Counted from the stretch's first letter, positions 43,446 to 54,819 are shown. The stretch: DNA of 64,000 bases from Microbacteriaceae bacterium VKM Ac-2854 (GCA_013205085.1 JABMLH010000008.1:1-64000), one strand, 5' to 3'. Translations and numbers: made by a program. Notes: generated from the sequence alone by a model not told the origin.

Positions 43446-44774
43446 ATGTCCGACGAAACCGCCGAAACCGAGCCCACCGAGACCAAGCCACCGCAGGAGA
43501 GTCTGGAGCAGCGCACCGCGCTCCGGCTGTCGCGGCGCGGGCTGATCGGGCTCGTCTCCGCAGGCACGGCGGGGCTGGCCGCGGGCGTCGGCGGCACACT
43601 CGGCGCCCAGGCGCTGAGCGCCTCGGCCACTGGTGACGGCGGCACGTACCCGTTCTACGGATCCCGCCAGTCCGGCATCACCACGCCGGCGCAGGACCGC
43701 CTGCACTTCGCCGCCTACGACATGTCCAGCCGCGCCACCCGCGAGGATCTGATCGAGCTGCTGCAGGACTGGAGCTACGCCGCCGCGCGTCTCACGCAGG
43801 GCCTCGACGTGAGCGAGACAGGTGCCGTCGGCGGCCCCGACACCGCGCCGCCGGACGACACCGGCGAGGCCCAAGGGCTACCGGCCGGCGGGCTCACGAT
43901 CACCTTCGGCTTCGGGCCCACGCTGTTCTCGGCGGAGGACGGCGCCGACCGCTTCGGCCTCGCCGATCGCCGTCCCGAACTGTTGGCGACGCTGCCCCGC
44001 TTCGCCGGCGATGCGCTCGTGCCGGGCGACGGCGGTGGCGACCTCTGCATCCAGGCCTGCGCCGAGGACCCGCAGGTCGCGGTGCACGCGATCCGCAACC
44101 TCAGCCGCATCGCGTTCGGCCGTGCCTCCATTCGCTGGTCGCAGCTCGGCTTCGGCCGCACCTCTTCCACGTCCACCGCGCAGGCGACGCCGCGGAACCT
44201 GTTCGGATTCAAGGACGGCACGGCCAACATCAAGTCGGAGCAGACGGCCGACGTCGACGAGTTCGTCTGGGTCGGCGACGCCGACGGGCCCGAATGGCTC
44301 ACGGGCGGCAGCTACCTGGTCGCCCGCAAGATCCGGATGATCATCGAGACCTGGGACCGTTCGCAGTTGGGCGAGCAGGAGCGAGTGATCGGCCGCAGCA
44401 AGGGCAGCGGCGCCGCGCTCTCGGGTGGGACCGAGTTCACCGAGCCCGACTTCGAGAAGACCGGGGCGACGGATGCGCCGCTGATCGATCGGGACGCGCA
44501 CGTGCGGCTCGCGCATCCCACCGTCAACAGCGGCGCGCGGATGCTGCGCCGCGGCTACAACTTCGTCGAGGGCAACGACGAACTCGGGCGGCTCAACGCC
44601 GGCCTGTTCTTCTTGTCGTTCCAGCGCTCCCCGCAGCAGTTCATCGACGTGCAGCGCTCGCTCGCCACGGATGCGTTGAACGAGTACATCAAGCACGTCG
44701 GCTCCGCGATCTTCGCGGTGCCACCGGCGGCGAAGGACGCGAACGACTACGTCGGGTCGGGCCTGTTCACCTGA
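43446..44774 (+). CDS. efeB: Dyp-type haem peroxidase EfeB, Tat-exported
   Basis: 442 residues. Twin-arginine signal with RLSRRGLIGLVSAGTAGLAA at ~27-46. Dyp features: FGFGPTLFSA, NLFGFKDGTANI (the GxxDG motif with catalytic Asp), LVARKIRMIIETWDR, and HVRLAHPTVNSGARMLRRGY with the proximal haem His. It oxidises Fe2+ or frees haem iron outside the cell for EfeO/EfeU. ATG 43446 lies ten bases after TACGAT, so it may also have its own leaderless promoter beyond the repeat doublet. Confidence 0.96.
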   Translation: MSDETAETEPTETKPPQESLEQRTALRLSRRGLIGLVSAGTAGLAAGVGGTLGAQALSASATGDGGTYPFYGSRQSGITTPAQDRLHFAAYDMSSRATREDLIELLQDWSYAAARLTQGLDVSETGAVGGPDTAPPDDTGEAQGLPAGGLTITFGFGPTLFSAEDGADRFGLADRRPELLATLPRFAGDALVPGDGGGDLCIQACAEDPQVAVHAIRNLSRIAFGRASIRWSQLGFGRTSSTSTAQATPRNLFGFKDGTANIKSEQTADVDEFVWVGDADGPEWLTGGSYLVARKIRMIIETWDRSQLGEQERVIGRSKGSGAALSGGTEFTEPDFEKTGATDAPLIDRDAHVRLAHPTVNSGARMLRRGYNFVEGNDELGRLNAGLFFLSFQRSPQQFIDVQRSLATDALNEYIKHVGSAIFAVPPAAKDANDYVGSGLFT

Positions 44775-44775
44775 A

Positions 44776-45249
44776 TCACGGCGTGTTGGCCGTGACCGCG
44801 TACTGCGCGACGATGCCGTCGGCGCCGCTCTCCCCCACGGTGACCTGGGCGACGTAGGCGTCGCTGGTGAAGATCGCGAAGGAGCCGCCCTCGGCACTGG
44901 ATTCCATCGTCGTCTCGAAGCCCTTGTCGGTGAGCAGCTGCTTCACCTCGGCGTACGCTGCGTCGCGGTCCGCGACCTTGACCATCACCGCCCACGCCTC
45001 GCCGCCCATCCCTGCGCCGTAAACGATCTCGCCGTCGATCACCGGTACGGCGTCGCTCGGGAAGCCGTCCGGCAGTGTGGTGCCACCGAGGTCGACGTCG
45101 GAACCGGTCGCATCCTCCACAGCGCCCTCGACCGCATCCTCGACGCCGTTCTGCACCAATTGCTCGACCGGATTGGCGAAGCAGCCGCTGAGACCGACGG
45201 TGAGCAGACCCGCCAGGGCCAGGATGCGCGCGTGCTTGAGCATGGACAT
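44776..45249 (-). CDS. Small putative lipoprotein, unknown function
   Basis: 157 residues. Signal peptide with lipobox LSGC at ~20-23 (LLTVGLSGCFANP), an acidic linker (GVEDAVEGAVEDATGSDVDL), and a compact domain (DAVPVIDGEIVYGAGMGGEA; AYAEVKQLLTDKGFETTMES). I do not recognise a named family. Its stop lies one base from the efeB stop, so transcription converges. Confidence 0.75.
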   Translation of the reverse strand: MSMLKHARILALAGLLTVGLSGCFANPVEQLVQNGVEDAVEGAVEDATGSDVDLGGTTLPDGFPSDAVPVIDGEIVYGAGMGGEAWAVMVKVADRDAAYAEVKQLLTDKGFETTMESSAEGGSFAIFTSDAYVAQVTVGESGADGIVAQYAVTANTP

Positions 45250-45447
45250 GGTGGACGACCTCGTTCCGGGCGTGACCGCGCGCGGAACTCGTCGGTTCGA
45301 AGAGAGCGGCGGCCTGTGAGGATCATGGTATTCCGCTCAGGTGCCCGGCGGACATCCGGGGCGTCCCTGAGCGCGCTCGCGGCTCGTCCCAGCCCGCGCC
45401 GAGGCGGCTCTTGGCGGATCCAGAAGCCGCGTCCGTAGCGTCGGCGC

Positions 45448-46356
45448 GTGGTATCGAGCAGCGACAAAGGCCTGACCAAGCGCGAACGCCAGGAGATCGC
45501 CCGACTCGAAGCTCGGGAGAAGTGGGCTCAGGAGCGGCGCCGACGCGTTCGCCGACGCTGGTTCACGCAGGGCGCCGTGGTCGTTGTGATGCTCGCCGTG
45601 GTCGCCCTGGTCGCCGGCAACATGATCTCGCAGGCGCGCGCCGCGAGCATCGGGCCGGCGAACATGGCCAGCGATGGCATCGTGCTCACCGGGGACGGGT
45701 CGACGATCACGGCGAGCACCACGGCGGCCGTCCCCGCGGGCGGCTCCCCCACGGCGACGGACGAGAGCACCGTGCGGGCGAGCGGCGTCGTGACGATCGA
45801 CCTCTACGTCGACTACTTCTGCCCGCACTGCGGCACCTTCGAGAGCACGAACATGACGCAGCTGAAGGAGTGGGTGACAGCGGGATACGCGACGCTCGAG
45901 ATCCATCCGGTCGCGATCCTCGACTCCGCCTCCCTCGGAACGTCGTACTCCAGCCGGGCGGCGAACGCGGCGGCCTGCGTCGCGAACGACGACCCCGACC
46001 ACTTCCTCGCCGTGCACGAGGCGCTGTTCGCGCAGCAGCCGCAGGAGAACACGGCGGGGCTGGACGACGACGCGCTGCGAGCCCTGGTCAGCGGCGCGGG
46101 CGTGACGGACGACAGTGTGTTCGCGTGCATCACCGGCGGCGAGTTCCGCACGTGGGTGTCGGACGCGACCGAGCGCGCCACCTCGGGCCCGCTCGCCAGC
46201 ACCGACATCGCCCTGTCGTCGACCCCCACGGTGCTGGTGAACGGGCAGCAGTACACCGGCGCGAACGACGACGCCGACGCCTTCCTCCAGTTCATCTCCG
46301 CCACCCTCGAGGCCGAGGAGTCGACGCCCACCCCCACCCCCACTCCAGCCGGCTGA
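45448..46356 (+). CDS. DsbA-like thiol-disulfide oxidoreductase, membrane-anchored
   Basis: 302 residues. A very basic cytoplasmic N-terminus (EKWAQERRRRVRRRW) precedes one helix (~42-62, AVVVVMLAVVALVAGNMIS). The extracytoplasmic thioredoxin-fold domain has the active site DLYVDYFCPHCGTFE (CPHC, Cys127 region) and a cis-Pro loop SSTPTVLVNGQQY; two further Cys (AACV, FACI) could pair. The tail is Thr-Pro repeats. It likely introduces disulfides into exported proteins. GTG 45448; divergent from the lipoprotein gene with a 198-base gap. Confidence 0.88.
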   Translation: MVSSSDKGLTKRERQEIARLEAREKWAQERRRRVRRRWFTQGAVVVVMLAVVALVAGNMISQARAASIGPANMASDGIVLTGDGSTITASTTAAVPAGGSPTATDESTVRASGVVTIDLYVDYFCPHCGTFESTNMTQLKEWVTAGYATLEIHPVAILDSASLGTSYSSRAANAAACVANDDPDHFLAVHEALFAQQPQENTAGLDDDALRALVSGAGVTDDSVFACITGGEFRTWVSDATERATSGPLASTDIALSSTPTVLVNGQQYTGANDDADAFLQFISATLEAEESTPTPTPTPAG

Positions 46357-46361
46357 TCCAT

Positions 46362-46444
46362 CCTGCGGCCAGGAAGAACCGAACGGATCAGGAGAAATGT
46401 GCTCCGATTCTCCTGCATCACCGCATCTCACCTGCGGCCAGGAA
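46362..46444. repeat. 14-base direct repeat around a small hairpin
   Basis: CCTGCGGCCAGGAA occurs at 46362-46375 and 46431-46444. Between them CAGGAGAA (46389-46396) pairs perfectly with TTCTCCTG (46408-46415). The region follows the DsbA-like gene; it could end its transcript or bind a regulator. Nothing coding is seen. Confidence 0.45.
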
Positions 46445-46541
46445 AGACTGTTGGCTCCTCCACAGCGCGAGATCGGCGGACTTATCCACTGATCCCGGCT
46501 GATCCGCCTCGAGCCCCGGTCCTCTCGCCGACACTGTCTCC

Positions 46542-47330
46542 ATGCTCGAATCGATCGTGACCTCGCGGCAACTCACCGCCCTCTCCATCGACCCTTCCGC
46601 GCGCGGATTCGAACGGCTGCGGCCGGGCTGGTTCGCTCAGCCGAATGCCACGGCGATCGAAAAGGAAGCAGCCAGAATCGGAGGAAGGATCAGCTGCATC
46701 TCCCTGCTGGAGGAGATCGGTGCCTTCCGGCCACCGGAGAAGCGACTTCACCTCGCTGTCAAGCCGACGGCGAGCAGGATCGAACCCGGAGACGGGGTTG
46801 CGCTGCACTGGGGCCAGCGCGTGCAAGCGCCCTCCAACTCACTCGTTCGCGTGGATCCTTCGGAGGCGCTCGGTCACGCGTTGCAATGTCAACCGGCGGA
46901 TATGGCCATCGCGATCGTGGATTCGATCTTGCAGAAGCGCTTGATGACGCGCCGCGATGTGGACGCCGTTTTCGCAGCGATGCCGCGAAGGCTTCAGCGC
47001 CTCCGTTCGTTCGTGGACGCACAAAGCGAGTCGGGTATCGAGTCGCTCACTCGTTTTCGTCTGGCCGCAGGTGGTATCGACTGCGAGCTTCAGGTCGTCA
47101 TCTCCGGGGTCGGCCGCGTCGATCTGCTGATCGACGGCTGGCTCGTCATCGAGTTGGACGGCGGCACCCACGATACTGACGACGCAATCGCCCGCGATCG
47201 CATTCGCGATGTCGAGAGCCAGGTCGGCGGCTACACCGTGTTGCGCTTCCGCTACCGGCAGGTCATCTACGACTGGGACTATGTCGAGACCAAGATCCGC
47301 GCCCGACTCGCGCGCGGTGCGACCCGGTGA
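46542..47330 (+). CDS. DUF559-like PD-(D/E)XK nuclease-fold protein
   Basis: 262 residues. The N-terminal ~150 residues are a poorly conserved recognition region. The C-terminal ~115 residues show a Vsr/DUF559-type nuclease core: ESGIESLTRFRLAAGGI (first Glu), VGRVDLLIDGWLVIELDGGT (Asp, then ExD), RDRIRDVESQVGGYTVLRFR. Similar in layout to the protein at 28.7 kb but only the core looks shared. Role unknown. ATG 46542. Confidence 0.68.
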   Translation: MLESIVTSRQLTALSIDPSARGFERLRPGWFAQPNATAIEKEAARIGGRISCISLLEEIGAFRPPEKRLHLAVKPTASRIEPGDGVALHWGQRVQAPSNSLVRVDPSEALGHALQCQPADMAIAIVDSILQKRLMTRRDVDAVFAAMPRRLQRLRSFVDAQSESGIESLTRFRLAAGGIDCELQVVISGVGRVDLLIDGWLVIELDGGTHDTDDAIARDRIRDVESQVGGYTVLRFRYRQVIYDWDYVETKIRARLARGATR

Positions 47331-47428
47331 TTCTTCCTTGCCCCAGGTATCTCTGAGCTCTGCAGGAGAAACCCGGCCCATCCATCCTGATCCGCGACAT
47401 TCTCCCTTCCCCCAGGGGAAACAGCGAA

Positions 47429-47456
47429 CGCCGCCGTCCCCGGAGGGACGACGGCG
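47429..47456 (-). terminator. Terminator after typA
   Basis: Arms CGCCGCCGTCCC (47429-47440) and GGGACGACGGCG (47445-47456) pair with a single mismatch around a 4-base loop; the hairpin starts 17 bases after the typA stop on the minus strand and is followed by TTCGCTGTTT. Confidence 0.75.
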
Positions 47457-47473
47457 CTCAGGAGTGGATGGGC

Positions 47474-49378
<1,905 letters not shown>

Positions 49379-49411
49379 GTGAACGGACTCGTCTCGTGTT
49401 CTGTAGTAAAA

Positions 49412-49447
49412 GGGGACCCTCGATCCTACTACGGATCGCGGGTCCCC
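49412..49447 (-). terminator. Terminator after the peptide ABC operon
   Basis: Outer arms GGGGACCC and GGGTCCCC and inner CGATCC/GGATCG form a ~15-base stem with one mismatch; on the minus strand the hairpin is followed by TTTT. It lies 23 bases beyond the ATPase stop. Confidence 0.85.
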
Positions 49448-49469
49448 TCCGGAAACGGCGCGTGGACGC

Positions 49470-51191
49470 TTAGACGCCGAGCTCGATCCCGGCGCCCGGG
49501 ATGGCCGCGAGCAGCTCCCGGGTGTACTCCATCTTCGGGTCGCCGAACACCTCGTCGGTGGTCGCCTCCTCGACGATGCGGCCCTTCTGCATCACGAGCA
49601 CGTTGTCCGCGATGACTCGCACCACGGCCAGGTCGTGCGTGATGAACAGGTAGGTCAGTCCCAACTCGTACTGCAGCTCGGCGAGCAGGTTCAGGATCTG
49701 CGCCTGCACCAGCACGTCCAGCGCCGACACCGCCTCGTCCAGCACCACGATCTCGGGCTTCAGCGCGAGCGCGCGGGCGATCGCCACGCGCTGGCGCTGA
49801 CCGCCGGAGAGCTCGTTCGGGTAGCGTCCCGCGATCACGCGCGGCAGCGACACCTGGTCGAGCAGCTCGAAGACGCGCTCGCGCTGCGACGTGCGATCGC
49901 CGACCTTGTGCACCCGCAGCGGCTCCGAGATCGTGTTGCCGATGTTGTGCAGCGGATCGAGCGAGCCGTACGGATCCTGGAAGACGGGCTGCATCGAACG
50001 CCGCAGCGCCAGCAGTTCGCGGCCGCGCAGCTTCTCGGTGCGTCGACCGTCAATCGTGATCGTGCCCTCCGTCGCCTGCTCGAGGCCGAGCACGAGCTTG
50101 GCGATCGTGGACTTGCCGGAACCCGACTCCCCCACCAGCGCGGTCGTGGTGCCCTTGCGGATCGCGAAGGAGACGTCGTCCACGGCCGTGAAGTTCTCGG
50201 CCTTGAGACCACCCTTGCGGATCTTGAACACCTTGGTCAGGTGGTCGATCTCGATCATCGGGGCCGAACTCGCATCCGCCGCCACCGCCTCGGCGTGGCG
50301 TTCCGCCGCACCGATCAGGTCGACGCCGTCGGCCGCGTCCACGATCTCGTGCTCGCTGAGCTCGGCCGTGCTGGCGTGCTCGATCCGGCGCGAGGCCAGG
50401 CTCGGCGCCGCCGCGATCAGGCGCTGGGTGTACGGGTGCTGCGGGTTCTGCAGCACGTCGAGCGAGGCGCCGGATTCGACGATCTTGCCCTTGTACATCA
50501 CGATCAGCTTCTCCGCGCGCTCGGCGGCCAGACCGAGGTCGTGAGTGATGAACAGCAGCGCGGTGCCGTCGGTGCGCGTCAGGGTGGCCAGGTGGTCGAG
50601 GATCTTGCGCTGCACCGTCACGTCCAGCGCCGAGGTCGGCTCGTCCGCGATCAGCAACTGCGGGCTGGATGCCAGGCCGATGCCGATCAGTACACGCTGG
50701 CGCATACCGCCGGAGAACTGGTGCGGGAACTGGCGCATCCGCTTGTCGGCATCCGCGAGGCCCGCATTCTGCAGCACCTCGACGGCCTTGGCGCGCACCT
50801 CCTTCTTTCCGGTGGCGAGGCCGTTGGCCTTGACCGTCTCCTCGACCTGGAAACCGATCGACCAGACCGGGTTCAGGTTCGACATCGGGTCCTGCGGAAC
50901 GTAGCCGATCCGCTTGCCGCGGATGTCCTCCAACTCGGAGCGCGACGCGGTGGTCAACTCCTTGCCGTCGAACAGCACGGAGCCGGCGGTGACCTCTCCG
51001 GAGCCGGGTAGCAGGCCGATGATGGCCGCGGCCGTCGTCGACTTGCCGGAACCCGACTCGCCCACGATCGCGACGGTCTCGCCGTGCTCGATGGTGAGCG
51101 AGACGCCGCGCAGCGCCATGCTGATGCCGTCGGAGGTGCGGAAGCCGACCTGCAGATCGGTGACTTGGAGCAGGGGTTTCGTGGAACTCAT
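49470..51191 (-). CDS. Peptide ABC transporter, fused tandem ATPases (DppD-DppF type)
   Basis: 573 residues containing two complete ABC ATPase domains. First: Walker A VGESGSGKSTTAAA, signature FSGGMRQRVLIG, Walker B LLIADEPTSALD. Second (from ~290): Walker A VGESGSGKSTIAKL, signature LSGGQRQRVAIARALAL, Walker B IVVLDEAVSALD. The second Walker B reads DEAVSA rather than DEPTSA, a common variant. The fusion replaces the separate DppD and DppF subunits. Its ATG overlaps the DppC-like stop (ATGA). Confidence 0.95.
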   Translation of the reverse strand: MSSTKPLLQVTDLQVGFRTSDGISMALRGVSLTIEHGETVAIVGESGSGKSTTAAAIIGLLPGSGEVTAGSVLFDGKELTTASRSELEDIRGKRIGYVPQDPMSNLNPVWSIGFQVEETVKANGLATGKKEVRAKAVEVLQNAGLADADKRMRQFPHQFSGGMRQRVLIGIGLASSPQLLIADEPTSALDVTVQRKILDHLATLTRTDGTALLFITHDLGLAAERAEKLIVMYKGKIVESGASLDVLQNPQHPYTQRLIAAAPSLASRRIEHASTAELSEHEIVDAADGVDLIGAAERHAEAVAADASSAPMIEIDHLTKVFKIRKGGLKAENFTAVDDVSFAIRKGTTTALVGESGSGKSTIAKLVLGLEQATEGTITIDGRRTEKLRGRELLALRRSMQPVFQDPYGSLDPLHNIGNTISEPLRVHKVGDRTSQRERVFELLDQVSLPRVIAGRYPNELSGGQRQRVAIARALALKPEIVVLDEAVSALDVLVQAQILNLLAELQYELGLTYLFITHDLAVVRVIADNVLVMQKGRIVEEATTDEVFGDPKMEYTRELLAAIPGAGIELGV

Positions 51192-52162
51192 CGGAGGGCC
51201 CTCGCCTTCGGGTCGAGCGCGTCGCGCAGCGCCTCGCCGAGCAGGATGAAGCTCAGCACGGTCACGGTCAGCGCGATCGACGGGTAGATCAGGGTCTGCG
51301 GATGGGTGCGCAGGTCGCGCTGGGCCTGGCTGATGTCGTTGCCCCAGCTCATCACATCGCCGGGCAGGCCGACGCCGAGGAACGACAGAGTCGCCTCAGC
51401 GGTGATCGCAGCGCCGAGCGAGATGGTCGTGACCACGATCACCGGGGCGATCGAGTTCGGCAGCACGTGCTTGAACAGGATGCCCATCCGGGTGAGCCCC
51501 GTGGCGGTCGCGGCACCGACGAAGTCGCTCTGTTTGACCCGCAGCACCTCCGATCTCAGCACGCGTGCCGTGGTCGGCCAGGCGAAGGCACCGATGGCCA
51601 GCGCGATGACGAATACGTTCCGGTGCGCGGAGAAGACCGACATGATGACCACGGCGGCGAGGATGTAGGGGATCGAGAAGAAGATGTCGCCGGCCCGCAT
51701 GATGATCGTGTCCCAGATGCCACCGAAGAAGCCGGCGATCGCGCCGCCGATCACCCCGGTCAGCGTAGTGATCGCGATCACGATCAAGCCCACCGTCAAC
51801 GAGGTCGAGGTGCCGTAGATGATCCGCGAGTAGACGTCGCAGCCCTGCTTGGTGAAGCCGAGCGGGTGGCCGGACGCGGGCCCGCCGTTGCTGTTGGCCA
51901 GCTGGCAGTCGTTGTTCGGCGCCGTCTGCGTGAACAGCCACGGGAACAGCGCCACCGTGATCACCAGCAGGATGAGGACGCCGGAGATCCAGAACATCGG
52001 GCGGACCCGGAGGTCGCGCCAGGCGTCGATCCACAGGTTGCTGGGCTTCTCGTCGAGCTTGACCGCGTCGATCGAGGCGATCGGCGTCTCCTCCAGCGGG
52101 GCGACGTAGTGGTCGATGACGCGAGCCGGCTTGCCGCCGGGAGCGTTGATGTCACTTGGCAT
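51188..52162 (-). CDS. Peptide ABC transporter permease (DppC type)
   Basis: 324 residues with a ~50-residue cytoplasmic N-terminus, then helices from FWISGVLILLVITVALFPWL. ASGHPLGFTKQGCDVYSRII is the DppC-like conserved loop, and RSEVLRVKQSDFVGAATATG the ATPase-contact EAA-type motif. Overlaps both neighbours in the operon. Confidence 0.95.
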   Translation of the reverse strand: MPSDINAPGGKPARVIDHYVAPLEETPIASIDAVKLDEKPSNLWIDAWRDLRVRPMFWISGVLILLVITVALFPWLFTQTAPNNDCQLANSNGGPASGHPLGFTKQGCDVYSRIIYGTSTSLTVGLIVIAITTLTGVIGGAIAGFFGGIWDTIIMRAGDIFFSIPYILAAVVIMSVFSAHRNVFVIALAIGAFAWPTTARVLRSEVLRVKQSDFVGAATATGLTRMGILFKHVLPNSIAPVIVVTTISLGAAITAEATLSFLGVGLPGDVMSWGNDISQAQRDLRTHPQTLIYPSIALTVTVLSFILLGEALRDALDPKARALR

Positions 52163-53081
52163 AGCGGATCCTCGGGTCCAGAACGGCGTAGAGCAGGTCG
52201 ATCAAGATATTCACGATCAGGTACAGCAGCACCATGACCGTCACGAACGAGACGACGGTGGGTCGCTCGCCGCGGATGATCGCCTGATACAGGGTGTTCC
52301 CGACGCCGGGAACGTTGAAGATGCCTTCGGTCACGGTGGCGCCCACGATGAGCAGACCGAAGTCCGCACCGAACTGCGTCGTCACCGGGATCAGCGAGTT
52401 GCGCAGGATGTGCACCGGCACCACCCGCTTGCGCGAGAGTCCCTTGCTGTAGGCCGTGCGCACGAAGTCCGAAGTGGAGGTCTCGATGACCGAGCCGCGG
52501 GTGAGCCGGATGGACGAGGCGACGACGAACAGGGCGAGCACGATCGCCGGCAGAAGAAGGCGGTCGAAGGTGACCTGGCTGCCGACCGTCGGGCTGAACC
52601 AGCCCAGCTGGACGGCGAAGAACGACTGGCCGATGAAGCACAGCACGAAAATCGGCACGGAGACCAGTAGGAGTGAGACGACCAAGGCGCTGGCGTCGAA
52701 GATGCTGCCCTTGCGCAGACCGCTGATCAGACCGATCACGAGAGCGACGACGATCTCGATGGCGATCGCGATGGCGGCGAGCGAAAGGGTGACCGGGAAG
52801 GTACGGGCGAGGATGTCGTTCACCGACTGCCCGGAGAACGAGATGCCGAAGTCGCCGCGGAAGACTCCACCGAGGTAGTAGAGGTACTGCACGATGAACG
52901 GTTCGTTCAGGTGGTACTGCTCCTCGAGGCGAGCCAGGAGCGCGGGGTTCGGGGTCTTGTCGCCGAAGAGGGCGAGAAGCGGATTGCCCGGCATGGCGAA
53001 GACCATGAAGTAGATGAGGAACGTCGTGCCGATCAGCACGGGGATTGCTTGCAAGATCCGTCGGACGATGTAGGAGAGCAT
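52152..53081 (-). CDS. Peptide ABC transporter permease (DppB type)
   Basis: 309 residues, six helices. Typical DppB start MLSYIVRRILQAIPVLIGTT, the loop ALFGDKTPNPALLARLEEQY then YLGGVFRGDFGISFSG, and RGSVIETSTSDFVRTAYSKG as the ATPase-coupling motif. Ends 11 bases inside the DppC-like gene. Separated from the binding-protein gene by a strong hairpin. Confidence 0.95.
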   Translation of the reverse strand: MLSYIVRRILQAIPVLIGTTFLIYFMVFAMPGNPLLALFGDKTPNPALLARLEEQYHLNEPFIVQYLYYLGGVFRGDFGISFSGQSVNDILARTFPVTLSLAAIAIAIEIVVALVIGLISGLRKGSIFDASALVVSLLLVSVPIFVLCFIGQSFFAVQLGWFSPTVGSQVTFDRLLLPAIVLALFVVASSIRLTRGSVIETSTSDFVRTAYSKGLSRKRVVPVHILRNSLIPVTTQFGADFGLLIVGATVTEGIFNVPGVGNTLYQAIIRGERPTVVSFVTVMVLLYLIVNILIDLLYAVLDPRIRYAK

Positions 53082-53146
53082 GGATCAGCTCCGCCGGTTC
53101 CGGTTGGTCATTGTGTGATCCGATCGATAGTGGCCGAACAAGGCGA

Positions 53147-53187
53147 TTCGCCCGTGCGGGTCGGAGATGCCGACCCGCACGGGCGAA
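53147..53187 (-). terminator. Intra-operon hairpin between binding protein and permeases
   Basis: Perfect 18-base arms, TTCGCCCGTGCGGGTCGG at 53147-53164 and its complement at 53170-53187, with a 5-base loop; AAGGC/GCCTT extends the base after a short mismatch. It lies 15 bases after the binding-protein stop and ahead of the permease genes, so it probably attenuates transcription or protects the 3' end, giving more binding protein than permease. Confidence 0.8.
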
Positions 53188-53202
53188 GCCTTGCTGCTGG
53201 AG

Positions 53203-54819
53203 CTAGTTCTTGGTGATCTCGTAGTAGAGCGGCACCGAGTTCCAGCCGAACTCGACGTTCGACACGGACTCACCGTAGCCACCGGTCACGTTCGAGTACC
53301 ACAGCGGGATGGCCGGAAGGTCCTTCAGGAGGACTTCCTGCGCCTGCTGGTAGGTCTTGTTCGCGGCGTCCAGATCCGGGTTCGCGGAACCCTCGTCGAG
53401 CAGGTTGTCGAAGTCGGCGCTGGAGTAGTCACCGTCGTTCGAACCGGCGTTGGTCGCGTACAGCGGGCCGAGGAAGTTGTACAGGCCGGGGTAGTCGGCC
53501 TGCCATCCGGTGCGGAACGCGGTCTGGATGGTGCGGTCGGTGATCAGCGTACGCGCCTCGGCGAAGGTCGGGTACGCAGCACCCGACGCGTCGATGCCGA
53601 GCGTGTTCTTGATCGAGTTGCTGACCGCGTCGACCCAGCCCTGGTGGCCGCCGTCGGCGTTGTAGGCGATCTGGAAGGTGCCGTCCCAGGGGCTGATGGC
53701 GTCGGCCTGGGCCCACAGCTTCTTCGCCTCGTCGGGGTTGTAGGCGAGCACGTCAGCGCCCGTGAGCGAGTCGCTCCAGCCGTCGATCACCGGAGAGGTG
53801 AAGTCGGAGGCCGGAGTGCGGGTGCCCTCGAAGATCACCTTGGTGATCTCCTCGCGGTTGATCGCCATCGACAGCGCCTGGCGGCGGAGCTGACCTTCTT
53901 CACCGCTGAAGTGCGGGAGGCGGGCCGGGATGGTGAAGGACTGGAACACGGCGGCGGGCTGGTTGACCGCACGGTCGCCCAGGTCGCTCTCGAAGGTGCC
54001 GTAGGCGGAGTCCGGGATCTGGTCGATCACGTCGACGTTGCCAGCGAGCAGGTCGGCGTAGGAGGCGTCCTGGGTGGCGTAGAAGACGATCGACAGACCG
54101 CCGTTCTTCGGCTGACGCGGGCCGGTGTAGTCCGGGTTCACCGCGAGATCGATCTTCACGTCGTGCTGCCATGCGCCGTCGCCGTCGAGCATGTAGGGGC
54201 CGTTACCGATCGGGTTCTGGCCGAAGGCGTCCATGTCGTCGAACGCGGAAGCCGGCAGCGGCATGTAGGCCGAGTAACCCAGACGCAGCGGGAAGTCCGA
54301 CTTCGGCGCGGTCAGGGCGACGGTGAACGTCGTGTCGTCGACGACCTTGAGGCCGGTGAGCTCGCTGTCCTCGTCGTAGCTGAAGCCCTCGATGTCCTCG
54401 AAGAAGTAGCTGCTCAGCTGAGCGTTGGAGAGCAAGGCGCCGTAGTTCCAGGCGTCGACGAACGAGCTGGACGTGACATCCTCGCCGTTGGTGAACTTCA
54501 GGCCCGACTTGATCTTGATCGTGTAGTTCTGCGCGTCGTCCGACTCGATCGACTCCGCGACGTCGTTGACGGGGGCGCCGGTAGCGTCGTAGTACACCAG
54601 ACCGGCGAAGATCTCATCGAGGATCTTGCCGCCGCCGACCTCGTTGGTGTTGGTGGGGATCAGCGGGTTCTGCGGCTCCGAGCCGTTGGTCGTGATCACT
54701 GCGGTCGACGCTCCACCGGAGCTGTTGTCGCTGCTTCCGCCCGAGCTGCATCCCGCGAGCGCGAGTGCGCTGGCGGCGACCAGGGCGACTGCCCCGATAC
54801 CGATTCGTCTGATTTTCAC
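53203..54819 (-). CDS. Peptide-binding lipoprotein (family 5)
   Basis: 538 residues. Lipoprotein signal with lipobox LAGC at ~21-24 and a Ser/Gly linker. SBP_bac_5 features: ITTNGSEPQNPLIPTNTNEV, YTIKIKSGLKFTNGEDVTSS, NPIGNGPYML, LRRQALSMAINREEITKVIF. GTG 54819 is set by an ideal AGGAGG five bases upstream. First gene of the peptide transporter operon. Confidence 0.95.
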   Translation of the reverse strand: MKIRRIGIGAVALVAASALALAGCSSGGSSDNSSGGASTAVITTNGSEPQNPLIPTNTNEVGGGKILDEIFAGLVYYDATGAPVNDVAESIESDDAQNYTIKIKSGLKFTNGEDVTSSSFVDAWNYGALLSNAQLSSYFFEDIEGFSYDEDSELTGLKVVDDTTFTVALTAPKSDFPLRLGYSAYMPLPASAFDDMDAFGQNPIGNGPYMLDGDGAWQHDVKIDLAVNPDYTGPRQPKNGGLSIVFYATQDASYADLLAGNVDVIDQIPDSAYGTFESDLGDRAVNQPAAVFQSFTIPARLPHFSGEEGQLRRQALSMAINREEITKVIFEGTRTPASDFTSPVIDGWSDSLTGADVLAYNPDEAKKLWAQADAISPWDGTFQIAYNADGGHQGWVDAVSNSIKNTLGIDASGAAYPTFAEARTLITDRTIQTAFRTGWQADYPGLYNFLGPLYATNAGSNDGDYSSADFDNLLDEGSANPDLDAANKTYQQAQEVLLKDLPAIPLWYSNVTGGYGESVSNVEFGWNSVPLYYEITKN

